Of a DNA stretch of 64,000 nt, positions 40,806 through 55,700 are shown one piece after another. Source of the stretch: Lonicera japonica. Its lineage: Eukaryota; Streptophyta; Magnoliopsida; Dipsacales; Caprifoliaceae. A model generated the notes under the pieces. It worked only from the letters and a program-made list of their open reading frames with translations. It ran no database searches and was not told the origin of the DNA. Where the stretch lies: assembly GCA_021464415.1 (NCBI GenBank), contig CM038466.1, positions 30,100,833 to 30,164,832 on the forward strand, read 5' to 3'. Numbering within the stretch: the first letter of the stretch is position 1; the number at the start of each line of letters is the position of its first letter. The position numbers were made by a program, and so were the translations under genes.

Positions 40806-42084
40806 AAAGAATATGAAAATTAGAATTTATACCTTGCATGTAAAACGTGCTTATGGGTATGTGTCAATGATAATGTGCAAATGGGTGTCAAAGATTAAAG
40901 ATGAACAATGGAATTCCTCAAAGCCATGAATGGATCAGACGTATAAGATGTATACGGCCTAACTATATTAATGGGGAAGGGACACGGCGGTTGGAGTTTA
41001 CACAAGATAGAAATGGAGAGAAAACGCTCAAGAAGAGGTTTTTGTCATGAATAGGGAGTCGAACGATTTGGAAGATAAGTTGAGATTAAAGAAGAAAGAA
41101 GTAAAGGGACACGTATCAAACATAAGTGATGCCACGTGTTACAATTTGGTGAAGTTCTTCCATTATATATTAGTTATATGATATATATATATATATATAT
41201 TAATGTATGTATATATAGATATGTGTGTGTGTTCCCTATACATTGTTGTAATAAATTTTAAGATTTTAAATATCTAAAGATCTCAAATATCCATGTTTAT
41301 TTATTTATTACTTGTATATCATAGACTTGACAACAACCATAGCAAATATTAATTATTCATTATGGGTTATAAATATAAATGGAACACAAGAGATGTAGAA
41401 AATCTATGTTATTATAAATTCACAAAATATGGGTGATAGTTTAAAAGAAGAAATTTTATTTAGTCAGTATTATTCAACATTTGATGATGAAAATAACAAT
41501 CATATAAAAGTGAACCAGCGCAAAAAAACAAAGCAATCGAAAGGATTCAACATCTTCAGAACAAGAAAGTTACAGTACGCAATAAAATTTAACTAGCGCG
41601 AGAAGATGTTGGTAAAAGCTTATAGGATGAATATTTTTCCAATACAACAAATTACCCTGCGTACATATTTTACAAGCGTTTTTATATGTCCTGTCCTCTT
41701 TTCAATCGTATTTTAAATACTGTATGCGATTTACGATGATTACTTTATTGAAAAGCTAGATAGTTTTGATCGGCCAAGATTTACAAGGTACCAAAAAATG
41801 GCAACTACTTAACGTTATCTTGCTTATCATGCAAGTGTAAATATATGGGGTAAGTACTTAGCCATGTCCGAACCTACTAGTTTAATTTGTTTTAAAAAAA
41901 ATTGTAAAGCAATTGTAACAATATTTAACGAATAATACGGTTGACCACTAACATCTACAGAAGTGCAACGCCTTTTAGGGGACAAGAATTTCTTGAAATG
42001 TTTGGAAGTATAGATTATATGCATTGAAAGTGGAAATATTGTCTTATTACTTGGCATTGATCACATAAGGGTCATTTTCATGCA
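40806..42084. other. Intergenic sequence, no gene
   Basis: No coding sequence or bounded element recognised. A short (AT)n repeat lies at about 41179-41202. Confidence 0.5.
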
Positions 42085-42089
42085 CCAAC

Positions 42090-45000
42090 TGTGACGCCCT
42101 AAATCCCGTTCAGAGATTTTCATCTCCGAGATAAATCTGTCACGGGTGCCATACATTGACGACGGGTGATATTAAAATTTTACAAATTAATAATTAGTTA
42201 AATATATTTTTCAAGGAATTACTCATTTTATAAAATGGTATGAGTAAAATAAATAAATAAAATAAACACATGAATGTGTATCTTAGATTTTTCAAAAAAA
42301 TCGGCATGGTCTCTTCTGTTTTACTAATATCTAAGACCTGTATAAATGCTCCATCATATCATTTCTTAAATAAAACTCAACCACAATCTTCATAACAAAT
42401 AATAAATTCTACTACATCAATGTAGTTCTCAAAATAGTAAATAACCAGCAACAATTTACTATAATTAATATTACATCGCCTCTTCAATTACATAAACCAA
42501 TTATTAAACAATGTTTACCTAATACAAATAGAATTAACTTAAAATTACACATAAAAGTCAAGTCGTCCCTCTAAGGGAGACTAACACAGTTTTAGGGCCA
42601 TCAGAGGTAACTAAATTTTAATGTACATTAACATAGAAAATGTACCTACAAAACTGTTTTGGAAAATAAGAGTGCGCCAAATACGAGCTCGGTGGAAATT
42701 ATAAGGGTTTTTCTATAAAAATACAACCAGTCAAGCACACACCATGTGCAATATCAAAAATAATAAAAAACCACGAGATGCATAAAATTTACTCCTTATA
42801 TGTATACCATATACATACATATAGTACTATACTAAAATACTATAAAACCATATATAGAAACTAGTGATACATACTATGCATAACACATGATATCTCCCCC
42901 CAAAAGATATTAGTATATGTAAACCATATACGTAAAATATAATCCAAATCCAACCAAAGGATAATAAACAAGTATAGGCACCCATATATCTACCATATGA
43001 TGTGTCCTCCCATAAGACTCACATTTCACTTTTTATGGCTAGAACCATGAGGCAGGAGAGTTCGAAAATGAAATCCTCCTCCAAAGACGTATAGTTAACC
43101 ATCTAGGATTTAAATTTACTGTGCATAGTTGATAGCTCCCACGGCTCGAGTATTTTCGCTCCCATAGCAGGAACCCCTACAACAGTCCACCAAATGGTAA
43201 GCTCCAAGGTTAAATAACTCATGTAGCCACACAGGCTATGTCCCCCAAAGACAAATGTATCATGTAACCGCCAAGGCTAAGATAAAAAGGGTAACTAACC
43301 AAATGGTACAATATGGTGCCAAATCATAAAAATATATAAATCTCAAAACAATTGAGATATTAAGTATATACGCGCCAAAAGCTAACAATTAACTGTATAG
43401 AATTACACGTACACGATATATATATATCAAAAGAAATGAATGCGTAAATATACTTATGTATTCAAACTAGGTGAAAAAATCCATCAACGACAATAACATA
43501 ATAATTTAAAGAAATATATCCATATATCTCATAGGATGCTCACAGCATATATTATCAATAATCCCACCTTAATTAGCATAACTAGCTCGTAACTTAAATC
43601 TCATAATTTATCTATTTACTATTAGTTTTATTATTAGAATTCTTTTATAAGACAACTATCTTATATATATAATGTTTTCGGTGTACATGTGCCAAGTGTA
43701 TATCAAATAAACATAAAACTTTCAATATTACAACACCCATATCCAACAATATCCATAAGGCACATACATTTATCCCACAAAGTATTTTTGTATAAATCTC
43801 CATGGACAGTCTCATTGGTTGTAATCCTTTTGGTGGAATTTTTACTCAATAGTTATTACAAACTTCCCAATGCGTAATGTAGCTCTTGGATGTAATTCCC
43901 ATATGAGTAATAGTGAAATCGTACAAGAAACCCACAAATTTTGCTTGTATAATGTGTTTAGTAGAATCTAGCAAGCATTTTGCTTAAAAGTGGTTTAGCC
44001 AAATCCTTAACGTTTGTTAACAAGTGACACATGTACTCTATAATATCACATTCACACAATATATGTAAAGGTATTCATGTATCAAACCCTCATATAAGCC
44101 ATTTCTAGTTATACACAATTTCTAGTTAAACCCACTTGTGTATAGATGGTTTTTTAGGTAAACTTTGGGGAAATCTTGTTTATTCATCAATTTAACTCAT
44201 TAACCAACAAAAATTAACCTTTTATATATAGAAATTCCAGAATTTATACCATTTGCACTTATCATATGCATTATCTTAAAAACTAGTAGCAATAGTTAAA
44301 TAATTGGGAGTTTTTAGTCTAAATCATAAATTGGGTGTGTACAAACTGAATTGATTACTGTAGTAGGTTATAATTAACATAAATAACAATATTATATCAT
44401 CAATTTAAGGTTAAGAACACCTAAACCCAATGCATGCAATACAAACCCTAGGTTCTTAGCAAAACCCCCAAATTTCAAATAAAATTCTAATGCACACATA
44501 ATGGTAAGAAAAATAACTTGTATACTATTGTTCCTACCTGATTTGAAGCTTTAACATAAGTTTTAAGAAGGTTGATAACGATCTAGGTGGCTGGACAACT
44601 CCCATGCAAGCTCTTCAAGCTCTAATGGTTATGGAATGGGGAGGAAGAAGATGAAAAATGTAAAATATAGTTCACTATCTTAATCCTCATGTGGAAAAGT
44701 GATAAAATCGCCATAAATCCCCCTCACAACCTCTCTCTTAAGCTCTGAAAGTGTTCTCTCTGTTTATGATTGAATTGGGTGGAGTTTTGGGTGAAAATAA
44801 AGGTGAAAATGGGTTAAAACGAGTTGGGTCTGGTCAAACCTGATTGACCAAAGGTTTTTGGTGCACTGTTGGTATTTTGGGCATAACTTTTCACTCGAAA
44901 CTCCAATTTGGATGATTTTTATATCAACAGAAAGAGGACTCGAAGAGATACAACTTTGATTTTTAGAGTTTCTCCAAATTATGAATGGATTAATACCAAA

Positions 45001-45628
45001 AATGCACTGAATATGACAGTTTGCCAAAATATGTTGTAATGTTCTAACACGATTAGATTTGGCCAATTGGCTTACTTTGCACACAGATTCGACCCACAAG
45101 AAACATGAATTGAATCTCGGTAAACACATAAAAGTTGTAAAATGGATCAAAAACTAACTAATGGCACAAAAGGGGAGTCATTTCGACATCATATGAGGAA
45201 GTTATGGCTTTTCAAAGTTGGAGAAAAACTCATTTCGATAAATACTCAATTATTACCGTTATATGACCAAATTCAACCGCGGCCATCTGAAATGCATTTC
45301 AACCATGTACACATATGTAATATGATTAATATAACTTACAGGAAGATTTTGGCTCATCAAAATATGTTCGGAACCAAATTCTACTACCCAAAGCTACAGT
45401 AAGGGTAAAATACAACTAGTGGGCGATTAACAGCTATAATTCAATAAGGACCACTCGAGTAGCAAAATGATCATCCATTCATATGTAATTAAGCTATTAA
45501 AATATGCTCAAGGTGTCGAAACCACGGAATTCTACATATAACCAAAATTATTAACCAAAGTAAGGTTGTTCGATTAATCAAGTTTATGAAGGAAAATTAA
45601 TCAACCAACTAACACACGAGGTGTTACA
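42090..45628. mobile_element. Solo LTR of about 3.5 kb (copy A)
   Basis: Starts TGTGACGCCC and ends GAGGTGTTACA. Candidate target duplications are CCAAC (42085-42089) and CCAAT (45629-45633), differing at the last base. It aligns end to end with 59541-63016. There is no internal region, primer-binding site or protein, so a solo LTR is the simplest reading. LTRs this long beginning TGTGACRCCC are, as far as I recall, typical of some Ty3/gypsy chromoviruses (Tekay/Del). The lineage is inference. Confidence 0.78.
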
Positions 45629-45633
45629 CCAAT

Positions 45634-46255
45634 AATAATCCTGGAAGCAGTTGCATCATACGATACGCGGATATAAAGATCGTTATTTGACATGCCTAGC
45701 AGTAATAATGATCTAAATGTGTTAGCTAAATCAAGTGTTTTCGATGATATTCTGCACGATCGTACACCCCCATTTAATTTTAAAATAAACGGCAACCAAT
45801 GTACATGGGTTATTACTTAGTCAATGGCGTATATTAATAATATATTTGGACAATTTCTGACAACGAAAATGACTAATTTATTTGTTTAGGTTAATTATCT
45901 TTAATATATTAATAATATTATAATAATTGTACTAGTTATTTATTATATTAATATGTCATCTTGGAATTTTATATACTTAAATGTTTTGTTAATTATAATA
46001 ATAATTTTTTACTACAAATAGAAAATATATGTCTTTTCTGCAAAAATATTAAAATATAAATTATCATTTAGTTAAAAATTTAAATTGCATTACAAACTTC
46101 ATAAAATAAAAATTCTAAAAATAAATTAGAGATGATAACACAACCATAATAATATGAAAAACAACTTAAAAATACTAATAACAACCCAAAAGAAAATTTT
46201 GTGAATTTTGTGACTGTTGTTTGTCTCCTCATTGCAATTTCATTAATTCTCTTGT
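45634..46255 (-). pseudogene. Region left of the CACTA insertion, with the end of a Harbinger-type MYB-like gene
   Basis: Just left of the CACTA element (about 46195-46255, minus strand) a frame reads NKRINEIAMRRQTT. It continues in phase from the gene fragment on the far side of the CACTA element and fits the usual ending of these proteins (YYxxRxxEIxxRR). The remainder, 45634-46190, is AT-rich with no other gene seen. Confidence 0.5.
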
Positions 46256-46269
46256 TGTCACTACACCAG

Positions 46270-46650
46270 AATCAGTGATTTATGACTGCCAAAAACCGTC
46301 ATAAAGGCCATTTGTGACTGTTTTCGTCCGTCATAATTAGTACTGTGACAATTTTTATTATAACAATAAAAAACTGTCATAAGTTACCTTTATCACTGTC
46401 GCCAATAGTGCCTTGTAATGGCCATAATTTCAGACATTATGATTGCTGTAAACAGTCATAATTTATAAAATTGTGACTATTTACAACATTCATAACATGG
46501 TGGCTCAGCAGTAACAAATTTACTAGTTTATGACTGTTTTAAATAGTCAGAAGTTATTGGATAAACAGTGGTAACTTATAAATTTATGACAGCTTGTAAC
46601 AGTCTTAATTATTGTGACAATTTCATTGTCTCGGTTATGGGCAGTGACAA
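46270..46650. repeat. CACTA left subterminal repeats
   Basis: At least ten copies, in both orientations, of short motifs such as TATGACTGTTTT, GTGACTATTT and CCGTCATAA. They are bound by the TNPA-type protein in characterised En/Spm elements. Confidence 0.85.
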
Positions 46651-47097
46651 ACAATATAATTATTTTAAAAAAAGAAAATTAAAATATTAAAATTCAATTT
46701 TTTTACTTGCTAAAAATAGAATTTAGCAATCTAGATACCAGCAATCAATCACATTTACCAAAGCTCAATAATCAATCATATATACCAAGCTAATTAACAA
46801 CTAAAGCTAGATAGTACTAGAAAAAATATCCAAATTTAACAAGTTTAGAAAAGATTACTACAAATTCAACATTAAAGTACCTATCCTAAGTTTAACAAAT
46901 CTAGTATAGTAGTACATATATCAAATTCAAGTTCAAGTCCACACAAGATTATAAGAAGTTAATTGAAGTTAATTGAAGTTAACACATAATCGATCTAAGT
47001 TTAACTAATAGCGTTCAAGGAAACATGTAGGCTACAGCACGTAGCCACCTACAACTTCATCAATGGTCGTGGCACATCCTTGTGAACCTAGATATAA

Positions 47098-48644
47098 TCA
47101 ACTTTCACTTTCACTATTCTCTACACTTACAACGCAAACTTTGCTTTCATGGTCTTGAATGTTGCGACAATGCACTTTTTCGCCTTTAAGTATTGCAACT
47201 ACATCTCCGTTTGCAATGACATTCATTGAAATGACATCGTTTATGAGAACATGCGTTGATTGTGGCGAATGTGTTGGACTTGGAATTGCTATAGGAAATG
47301 ATGAGAGTGAGTTTATGCCACTATGAAAAGGTTGTGGTGAAAATTGTGGCAAAGAAAATTGCATTGAAAAAAATGATTGAGATTTGTTAAATGCCTCTAC
47401 AAGAGGAGTAAGTTGAGTTTGTATGCTAACAACCGCCTTCTCCAAGTTCAAATTGCTATTGACAACTTTATCCATAAACGACTTTACGGGTTGAATAGCC
47501 TTCAATTTTCCCTTAAAAACTGCACTTACACCTCTAGTCAGGCCTCTATTTTAATTCCCAAGAACTTGCGTCAATGCATCTTCTTCCAGCGAAGTATGGC
47601 TTGATGAGCCATGTCCGCTACCTAAATCCTTGATTTTTTGTGGCCAATATTTGAACCAAATTTTCAAATAAGTTTTCAACTGATTAAGTATGTGTAAGAA
47701 TGACTGCATAGGTTATATTTAGAAATTTACACATGTAGTAGCAACTTTAGGGTAAAGTTCTCTAGTTTTCTGTTATTTTCAAGACTCTAAGTACACATCA
47801 TCTGAACGAGTAAATGGCCGCTTCTCCGGATCATTCTCTTTCTACAAACACATCAAAATTATTAAAAACTTGAGGTATAAATATTTATAATTTAAATTAT
47901 ACATGTGTATACCATATCATTAGTTTTCTCTGCATATGATGTCCTGCCAAGACAATGCACATCATTCTTTTGAGACCTGTTTGCTTTATAGATCGCTCTT
48001 TGTTTAAGTTTTTTCTCCGTTGCTTCATGTTCACTGAACATATTCCATTGATAGGTGCGACCTCTCTCTTTTGGAAGGGCATTGTCCTTAAGCACTAATA
48101 TTTGAGCTGCATTCAAATGCTTTAAATATTTTGTTCTCATATTGCCTCTCCAAGTTTTTAGTTGTACACCCATCTCTTTCATAACCTCTTATTTTCTATT
48201 GTGGGGGATTATGAACTCTCTTTTAATTATTTCCCACATGTCGTCCTTTATGGCCTGGTTAATTAGTCTCCAGTCACCACACTCCAAACCCATATGTACT
48301 TTTAGTAGGACTAAAGTTCGATTCAACAATTTGGTTTTATTATAGATTATTTAACCCAAGTGATTAAAGGAAATAACATGTTTTTGATCCGTAGTTGAGT
48401 GACCATCAATCGCAATTACATTTTCTTGGGAGTTCGGTTGAGTTTCAGACTCAATATGTTGTTCACTTGATGTTCCTACCATTGTCGGCAAATTTTTAAA
48501 AAAAAGATATGAGTCATTTTTTATAATTGAATATATTAGTGAGATGTCACCTTATTAATTAAAATTAAATAGTATATATTCTACCTTTTTCACGCATTGT
48601 AAAAGTTTAGATAACTCCACCATGTCAAGGATTTTTCCACCCAT
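47098..48644 (-). pseudogene. CACTA second gene (Transposase_24-like)
   Basis: Starts at ATG 48644 with MGGKILDMVELSKLLQC, then a likely intron. The next exon has ECGDWRLINQAIKDDMWEII and MGVQLKTWRGNMRTKYLK. Then come YQWNMFSEHEATEKKLKQRA and CLGRTSYAEK, a pattern like the plant Transposase_24 family. A further piece, DPEKRPFTRSDDVYLES, lies near 47780-47830. The last exon (47505-47098) has MKAIQPVKSFMDKVVNSNL and an acidic end. Such proteins act as DNA-binding partners of the main transposase. In-frame stops occur between and within these pieces. Confidence 0.72.
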
Positions 48645-49254
48645 CTTTTATCTTATAGACCTAAGTGGCCATGATGATGGGAGCGTGTTGAGAATAACAT
48701 ATGATACAAAAAACATATTAAGGGGACGAAATCCCATTCTTTTAAGAGTATGATAAATCTTTTCTTTGTTAAGCATATGCTTTGTGACACTAGTGTTTGA
48801 ATCCATTATCTCTTGTTTGAATTATATCTATAAAGGATGTATGCACATTTCTTCTGTTTCTAAAAAATACATTAAACTTTTAACATTGTTTGCATTATAT
48901 TCTTCAAAAATCCTTTTAACCGCTTCATCCTAAGATTGTGGCAAATTTTTTAAGGATATTGTGAATTAAAACTGATTCTGGAATTTGTCTCCCATAACTT
49001 CGTAGTGCATCACACGATTCAATTTTCCTAAAAGCGTATTAATAAATTGGGATTTCCTATTGAAATAGTGTATTTTCGAAGTCTTGTACAATTATCTCTA
49101 TATTAGGATTTGACATATCAACTTGAAAAACACAAAATAAAGAAAATATATTCAAATAAAGTTTCGAGGGTTACAAAGGCCCACCAAATAAGCCTCGCCG
49201 ACAAAAAGTAACAAAAGTTCATGAAAATATATGCAATTTACTATACATTTAGTC

Positions 49255-52200
49255 ATCTAAATGACTAAATAATATAATTTTTTCTTCAATTCTGGGTTAT
49301 CATCTAAAGCATATTGAAAATGAGTAGGAGCCTTTAAACTATCTACAGATGTAGTCAGGCACTTGGGGAGTATAATACAACAGACCATGGACTATCCTTC
49401 GGGCTTTTTGCAAGACACTTGCTTATGATTTTGGAATGCACAAACAAATGGTTCAACATTTATGTGATCTTTGCTCTTTATCTTATTCAAATCAACCATG
49501 ACTATGTTAGTGTCAGGGTCAACGATACAAGTTGTCTTGTCTTCTACCTTGACCCAATCACAGTAAAAGGTTGTTACCTCATCACCAAAATAGTCTAAAA
49601 CTGGAATTTATCTTATAATTCCATAATACGTTATCTCAGCTTCAACCAACCTTTTATCCTTTGAACTAGACTTGAAGTAAGTTAGAGGGTTAATTGAGAT
49701 ACCATTATTTTGTTTACCAACGAGTTTTTCCTCGTGTGCACTTAATGAGAACATAAAACCATTAAGACGATATTTTGCATATTCCTTAGCCACGAAGTCA
49801 GGCCCTCTAGCAAAGTGTGCAAGCGTTGACGAGGTATCGCCACATTTTAAGAATTGAAATTATAGGACATTAATTATTAACACGTCAAACTTTAGTATTA
49901 TTAACATTTAGAAAGTAAGGCTTAACAAATGATAGCCATACCTCTTTTAATACCTAAATCCTGAATTCATTGTTTATATTCCCAGATTTCTTTCTTTTTA
50001 TTCCTGCTTCAAATGTCTTATATTTCCTATGTTATAGAACATAAGATTACTTAAAGGAATTATGACACCTAATAATTAATAAATGACTAATAATTTGAAG
50101 TTAAAGCTAAAAATGACTTACTCTTTCTAATGGTCAATAACTCCATGCATCTCAAAAACATATCTTGTTACTTATTCGTATTGAACACTTGTCAGTGTCA
50201 CTAACTTTCTAGTACGCAAAGCCTCCTCATCGGCACACCCTTCTGATTTTCATCGACAAAGCACTCACACATTCCATTAGCTGCGTTAAGAATATATTCC
50301 TTTGCATACATGGAAGCTTCTTCAGTGATATACTTCTATGCAATTGAACATTCAACATATCGAGTATTTTTTACATAAATTTTAAAGGTTTTCATTAACT
50401 GCTCGAATGGATACATCAAATGATATTTGATAGGGCCGCATTGGAATGCCTTGTCACATAAATGCACAGGTAAGTAGATGTTTATATCGAAGAATGAAGG
50501 AGAAAAGTATTTCTTGAAAACACACATAGCCTCGGCCATAATAGCCTTGGCCGCCATAATGTGTTTTATATTCATAACTTTTGCACAGAGTAAAGTAAAG
50601 CATAAACTTACTTGTATAATAGCTTTCCGAAGTTCCTTGTGCTTTACAAAACAATGTCCAAACAAAAGGGGGATCAATTGCATAATTACATGTCAATCAT
50701 GAGACTTCCATTACTTTAAATCGTGGGTTGCGTGGTGGACAACTCTATGCAAATTAGAAGAGAAATTTGAGGGAACCTTCAAGTCAAATAATGTACTTAG
50801 AAACATCTTTCTTTCGTCAGTCAACAACGAAAAAGCTATAGCCGGCATTGTTATTCTCCCAGTGTTAGGATCTTCCTTTAGCCATAACGATCTTTTAATC
50901 TTCAACTTACGAAGATCCTTTCAAGCATTTACCCCATCCTTCGAATGACTTCCACTAATACATGCTCATATTATGTGCTCGATAATATTTTTCTCCATAT
51001 GCATTATATCTAAAACATGTCGTACTGAATGGTTCTTCCAATATGGTAGATCAAACAATATTGACCTCTTAGACCAAGCCCCCTTAACACCATCATCCTT
51101 CATTTTTACGCTTCTCAGTAAAAAACTTAGGGTGTTTACCGCTAAATGCCTGAAAAACCAACACATACTTTGTTTCAACTTCTTCCCGCGATAGGTTTTT
51201 AGGAGCTAGCCTTTGTTCAACCCCTTCCGGGAGAAAATTACTTTAAACTGTCCTGAACTTGTGACCAGGGGGTAAAAATTTTTGATGAGAATGATAGCAT
51301 ACTTTGTGACTATCAGCTAAATATGTGGCTTCGATTTCCTCTCCACAAATAGGACAACCCAAGTAGTCATGGACATTACACCCAGATAAAGTCCCATATG
51401 CTGGAAAATCATGGATGGCCCACAATATCATAACCCTCAAAGTAAATGTCTCTAGTTTAAAATAATCAAAAGCCTTTACACCTTTAACCCATAAGTCATT
51501 TAGTTCTTCAACTAGTGGTGCCAAAAAGATATCTAAGTGATCACTCAGGGCCTTAGGCCCAGGTGTAAGTAACAACCACATATAAAACTATTTTCTCATG
51601 CACAAAGACGGTGGGAGATTATAAGAATCTATAAAGATCGGCCAAATACTATGGTTTGTGCTTAAATTACCAAAGGGATTAAATTATCAGTTGAAATTCC
51701 AAGACAGACATTGCGACTTTCTTGTGCAAATTCTAGGTGCTGCAAATTTGCAATTTTTCATATGGAGGAATCAATTGGATGACGCATGAGATCACCACCC
51801 ACCTCCGCTCGAGTATGCCATGCCATTGCCTCTGTTATCAAACGCACCGTGAAAAGTCTTGTTAACCTAGGCCTTAAAGGAAAATACCTAAGCACCTTAT
51901 GTGGTACTTTTGTATTTACTATTTGCTTATTTGAAATTGTTTTATGGACATATTTAGATTCATTACAAGTTGGACATTTCAATCTATGCTTATGCTCATT
52001 CCAGTAAAGAATGCAGACAAACTTGTAGACATGAGTTGATTTATATTCATTCCTAAACCCTTTAAGCTACTTTTCATGTCCAGATAATTATCAGGAAGTG
52101 TGTTAGCCTTTGAAAGTAAGTTTTTTGCCCACTTTAAGATTTATGTGACACTATTGCTCGACAAATTGAAACGACTATTCAAGTTATGCAAACCGACTAT

Positions 52201-52725
52201 AGCATACAATGTTGTGTGCTTGGGGTTACAGTTATTATATAAAGGTCTTGCGGCCGCAGCTTTTAACTTGATATAGTCTTTATCCTAGATAAGATCTTAT
52301 ATTTCACAAACATTATCAAGTTCTGAACTATGATTATGTTGATTTACATTAAGTCCAAAAGCGTCGTTTATGAGGTCGTTCAAGCTACTATGTTGTAATG
52401 GAACATCATTTCCATGAACCCCTTCGTCAACAATCGGGATTTGTTCTAGAATAAATTGGCACTTTTTTTCCCCCGTGATAATTCCAGAATACATAATTTT
52501 GCATTCCTCACATGGGCAAGTGTACCTCAATATCTTACCAATCAATATTTTTATCATTGATATACCGTATGCATGGACATGAGATACTATCACTTCCTAG
52601 ATTTCTTTTAGCATACTTAATAAATTCTTTAACCCCAGTAACATATATATCTCCTAATTTGTTTTTGTTTTCACACAGCCACTCTTTGTAACGTGAAAAC
52701 TCTATTGCTAGCTTATACAAATATA
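49255..52725 (-). pseudogene. CACTA TNP2-like transposase pseudogene
   Basis: The order on the minus strand fits plant TNP2. The transposase-associated N-terminus has SRYKEWLCENKNKLG, GVKEFIKYAKRNL and CPCIRY (52720-52535). The core has CPTCNESKYVHK, KVLRYFPLRPRLTRLF, AMAWH and DLMRHPIDS (51982-51758). It continues LLTPGPKALSDHLDIFLAPL, LWAIHDFPAYGTLSG and CPICGEE (51581-51243), then LPYWKNHSVRHVLDIMHMEK (about 51080-51000). The DUF4218-like part has SPSFFDINIYLPVHLC and YPFEQLMKTFKIYVKN (50683-50336). A DUF4216-like tail lies at 49793-49600. Many stops and frameshifts show it is inactive. Confidence 0.88.
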
Positions 52726-55700
52726 AAAATAATATATACTAAGAGAATTTTTAGAGATAAATTAATCAAAGTCATATGAATGGCGTATGCAAGGTGAGCC
52801 ATTCTAAACTGGACAATATTTGTATAGACTGGGTAAATCAAAGTGGACAATATTTTCTTCTTGGAATTACTTTTGCTTATAACTTACAAGTAAAATGCTC
52901 TAGATAAATAAACTTTACACAATTTTTAACCAATGAGAGAGGGGAGAGAGATGGTAGCCCATAGCAACAGAGGAGGCTCAAAGATGTAATCTATGTTTAT
53001 TTGTACTATATAAAGTGTTTTTCATCAATGGAGAATTTAATGACTTTATATTATGTATTTTTATTATTAATATGTATTATATATTTTTTATTATTATATA
53101 TAAAGTGTGAACAAGAACTAATGTATGTTTATAAAAAAATAACAAATATTTAATTTATTTGTACTATAACTGTATGTTTATAAAACAAACAATAAATATT
53201 GTGATACGGAGTGAAGACGGTAGAATAATATTTACTTTATAAATCTAAGAAGTATAACATATGATAAGAATAATATAAACATTATTTATATATCAGAGAA
53301 CTAAGAACCTATAAGAAGAATAATCAAGAACATAAATTACAAATTAAAATCTCGACCCATCAATCTCAACAAATTCATATGTAGTTATGCACAAACTTAA
53401 ATTTCATGTATATAAATTTCATGAGTATCATTTTAGAACAAGGAAGCTTATCGTGGCCTCGTGGGGATATACTCACATCTCTTTAGTTTCATGTATATGC
53501 ACATATTTAAATGTCTAGCTATGCTATTAAACCTAAGGCCTATGAAAAAAAAAATTGAAAATTTTGAACCACTATATACAGAAATAGTTTCATGTATTAT
53601 GCACTTCAAAAAGCATGTTTAGCAATTTAGATTCCGGTAGAATTAAATAATAACATAAAAATAAAGAGATAATTCACCATAGTAACTCTGAACTAAATCT
53701 CTTTAAGTAGTAACTCTAAATTAAGTCTCTTCAAGAACTACACCACAAAGCAACAGTGAAGAAAAATTAGTACAACATAGTAATACTATCCATGAATCTG
53801 AATTGTTATCTATTTATGATGGAATTGGTATCCACTTATTCTTCTTTTATTCAGAAAGAAGAAATATGCAACACATATGAAAGCAAAAACAAATAATTCA
53901 ATAATCTGCATTCCTCAATATATGAGAAGAACAATAAAAAAAAACGGCTAGATTTGTTTAATCCTTATGACCTTGTTAATTTGACGTGCAGCAATGAGTT
54001 ACAGGTTTGTTGAATTACCATTACACGTTCATGATAAAACTTCACTAAACAATTTAAAAGTGGAAAAAAAGGGATAAAGAGATAATGCTAAATCAAACAC
54101 ACAGGTTGGAAATTGGAAACTAAATACCATGTTGAACTGAAAATGGATGCTTGATGAATTAGCTTACATACGGGGATGCAAGGTGTACTATGATTCAAAA
54201 CTTGAAGGATAAATATGTATGAAAAATTATACATTTATAGGAAATGAGAAAAAAGTAAAGACCCAAAAGACGATGAACTACTTGTACTGTTATTTCAAAT
54301 TAATCGAATAATTCAACGCAGTTTCGTAGCAGATCAAGTTACTTGTCCTACTTGGAATTTGTATTTGAATGTCAGTTAGTGTTCAACAGTGTTAGATGTG
54401 TAATTTATAAATTTTGCAAATGTGCCATTACGTTTAAGTAAACAAGTTTGGAAATAAAATCTAATGAATAACAGTTTGTGCATACCTTCAATAATCACTA
54501 AAAAGTCTTCCTTCAATAAAGGAGCAGCTAACTAGCTGCATAAAAAATCATATACAAACCAGCCAAAAGAACCAGATAATTTGCAAAAAAGCCATCTACT
54601 TGAGGAGAAAATGCACAGGCTGATGCCTAAGAGATGCACTAAACAATTAAACTGAACAAAAAATAACAGGAAAAAATAAACAAAACTAAATAACAAATGC
54701 AGCACTTGAAGAAAAGTTACACATTTATGTACATTATAATAACTAAACTACTAGAATGTAAATAATATATTCTCCCATCATTATTCCTCCTGCAATTCAT
54801 GTTGAATTACTAGAGAAATATAAAAATAGAATTCCCATAATTTCAGAATTCCTATCCTCCTCGTAAAATAATAAAATGTTATGGGTCAAAAATCAAGAAA
54901 ATGCTTGAAATTGTATAAAAATGCCTCAAATTAGTGAAAAATGGACTTTTTTTTCAAAAAAAAGTTCGCCTCAAACAGATAGCTAAGCGCTAAGTTATGA
55001 TGCTTTAAAGTTTTGACACCGGACAATCTCTTTTCATCTCCTTTTTTTGTTCATTGGCTGTGTTTTTTCATCCGTCTATCGATTCCACGTCCAAAGTCTT
55101 AAAAAAGGCTATCGAAATGAGTCTAATCAAATATAGCAGAGTCAAAACTGCTCTGTTGTATTTGCTTCTGCTGTTGCCATAACATTATCCTTTTAGCAAT
55201 AAAAATCATCTATATTTCTTAAAACTCTTGACTTGAATACTTGGTTTTATTTACCCAAACAAAATGAAAACAAGATGGAGAATGTTTTCTTAAATCCATG
55301 ATCATAAACAAATTTTAATGAAACTATGGTAAAAATCTGGAAAAATCAATCAAGCTTCCCATGACCTATTTCACATAAGAGATGGCCCCAAAGCCAAAAC
55401 CATTACACCTCCGAAAGAAAGTACGAAATGATCCAAAAGAAACTGCATTCTACAAAAGAAGAACATGTATGAGCCATTGTCTTAGTCATAACATTTAGCA
55501 TCTTATCTGGTTAATTTAGCAATAATGTTAGCATGCTTTTTCCTAGTTTTCTTTTCTTCAATAGTTTCAAAATCAACCTGACATCATAAAGCCAAATTCC
55601 AGCTCAATAGGGTTCTTCCAGTTCAACTCACAGTCAGCATATAAAAGCAAAATAAGCAAATATTGTGATGCTTACCATCGTTTTAAAATTTACAGCGCAT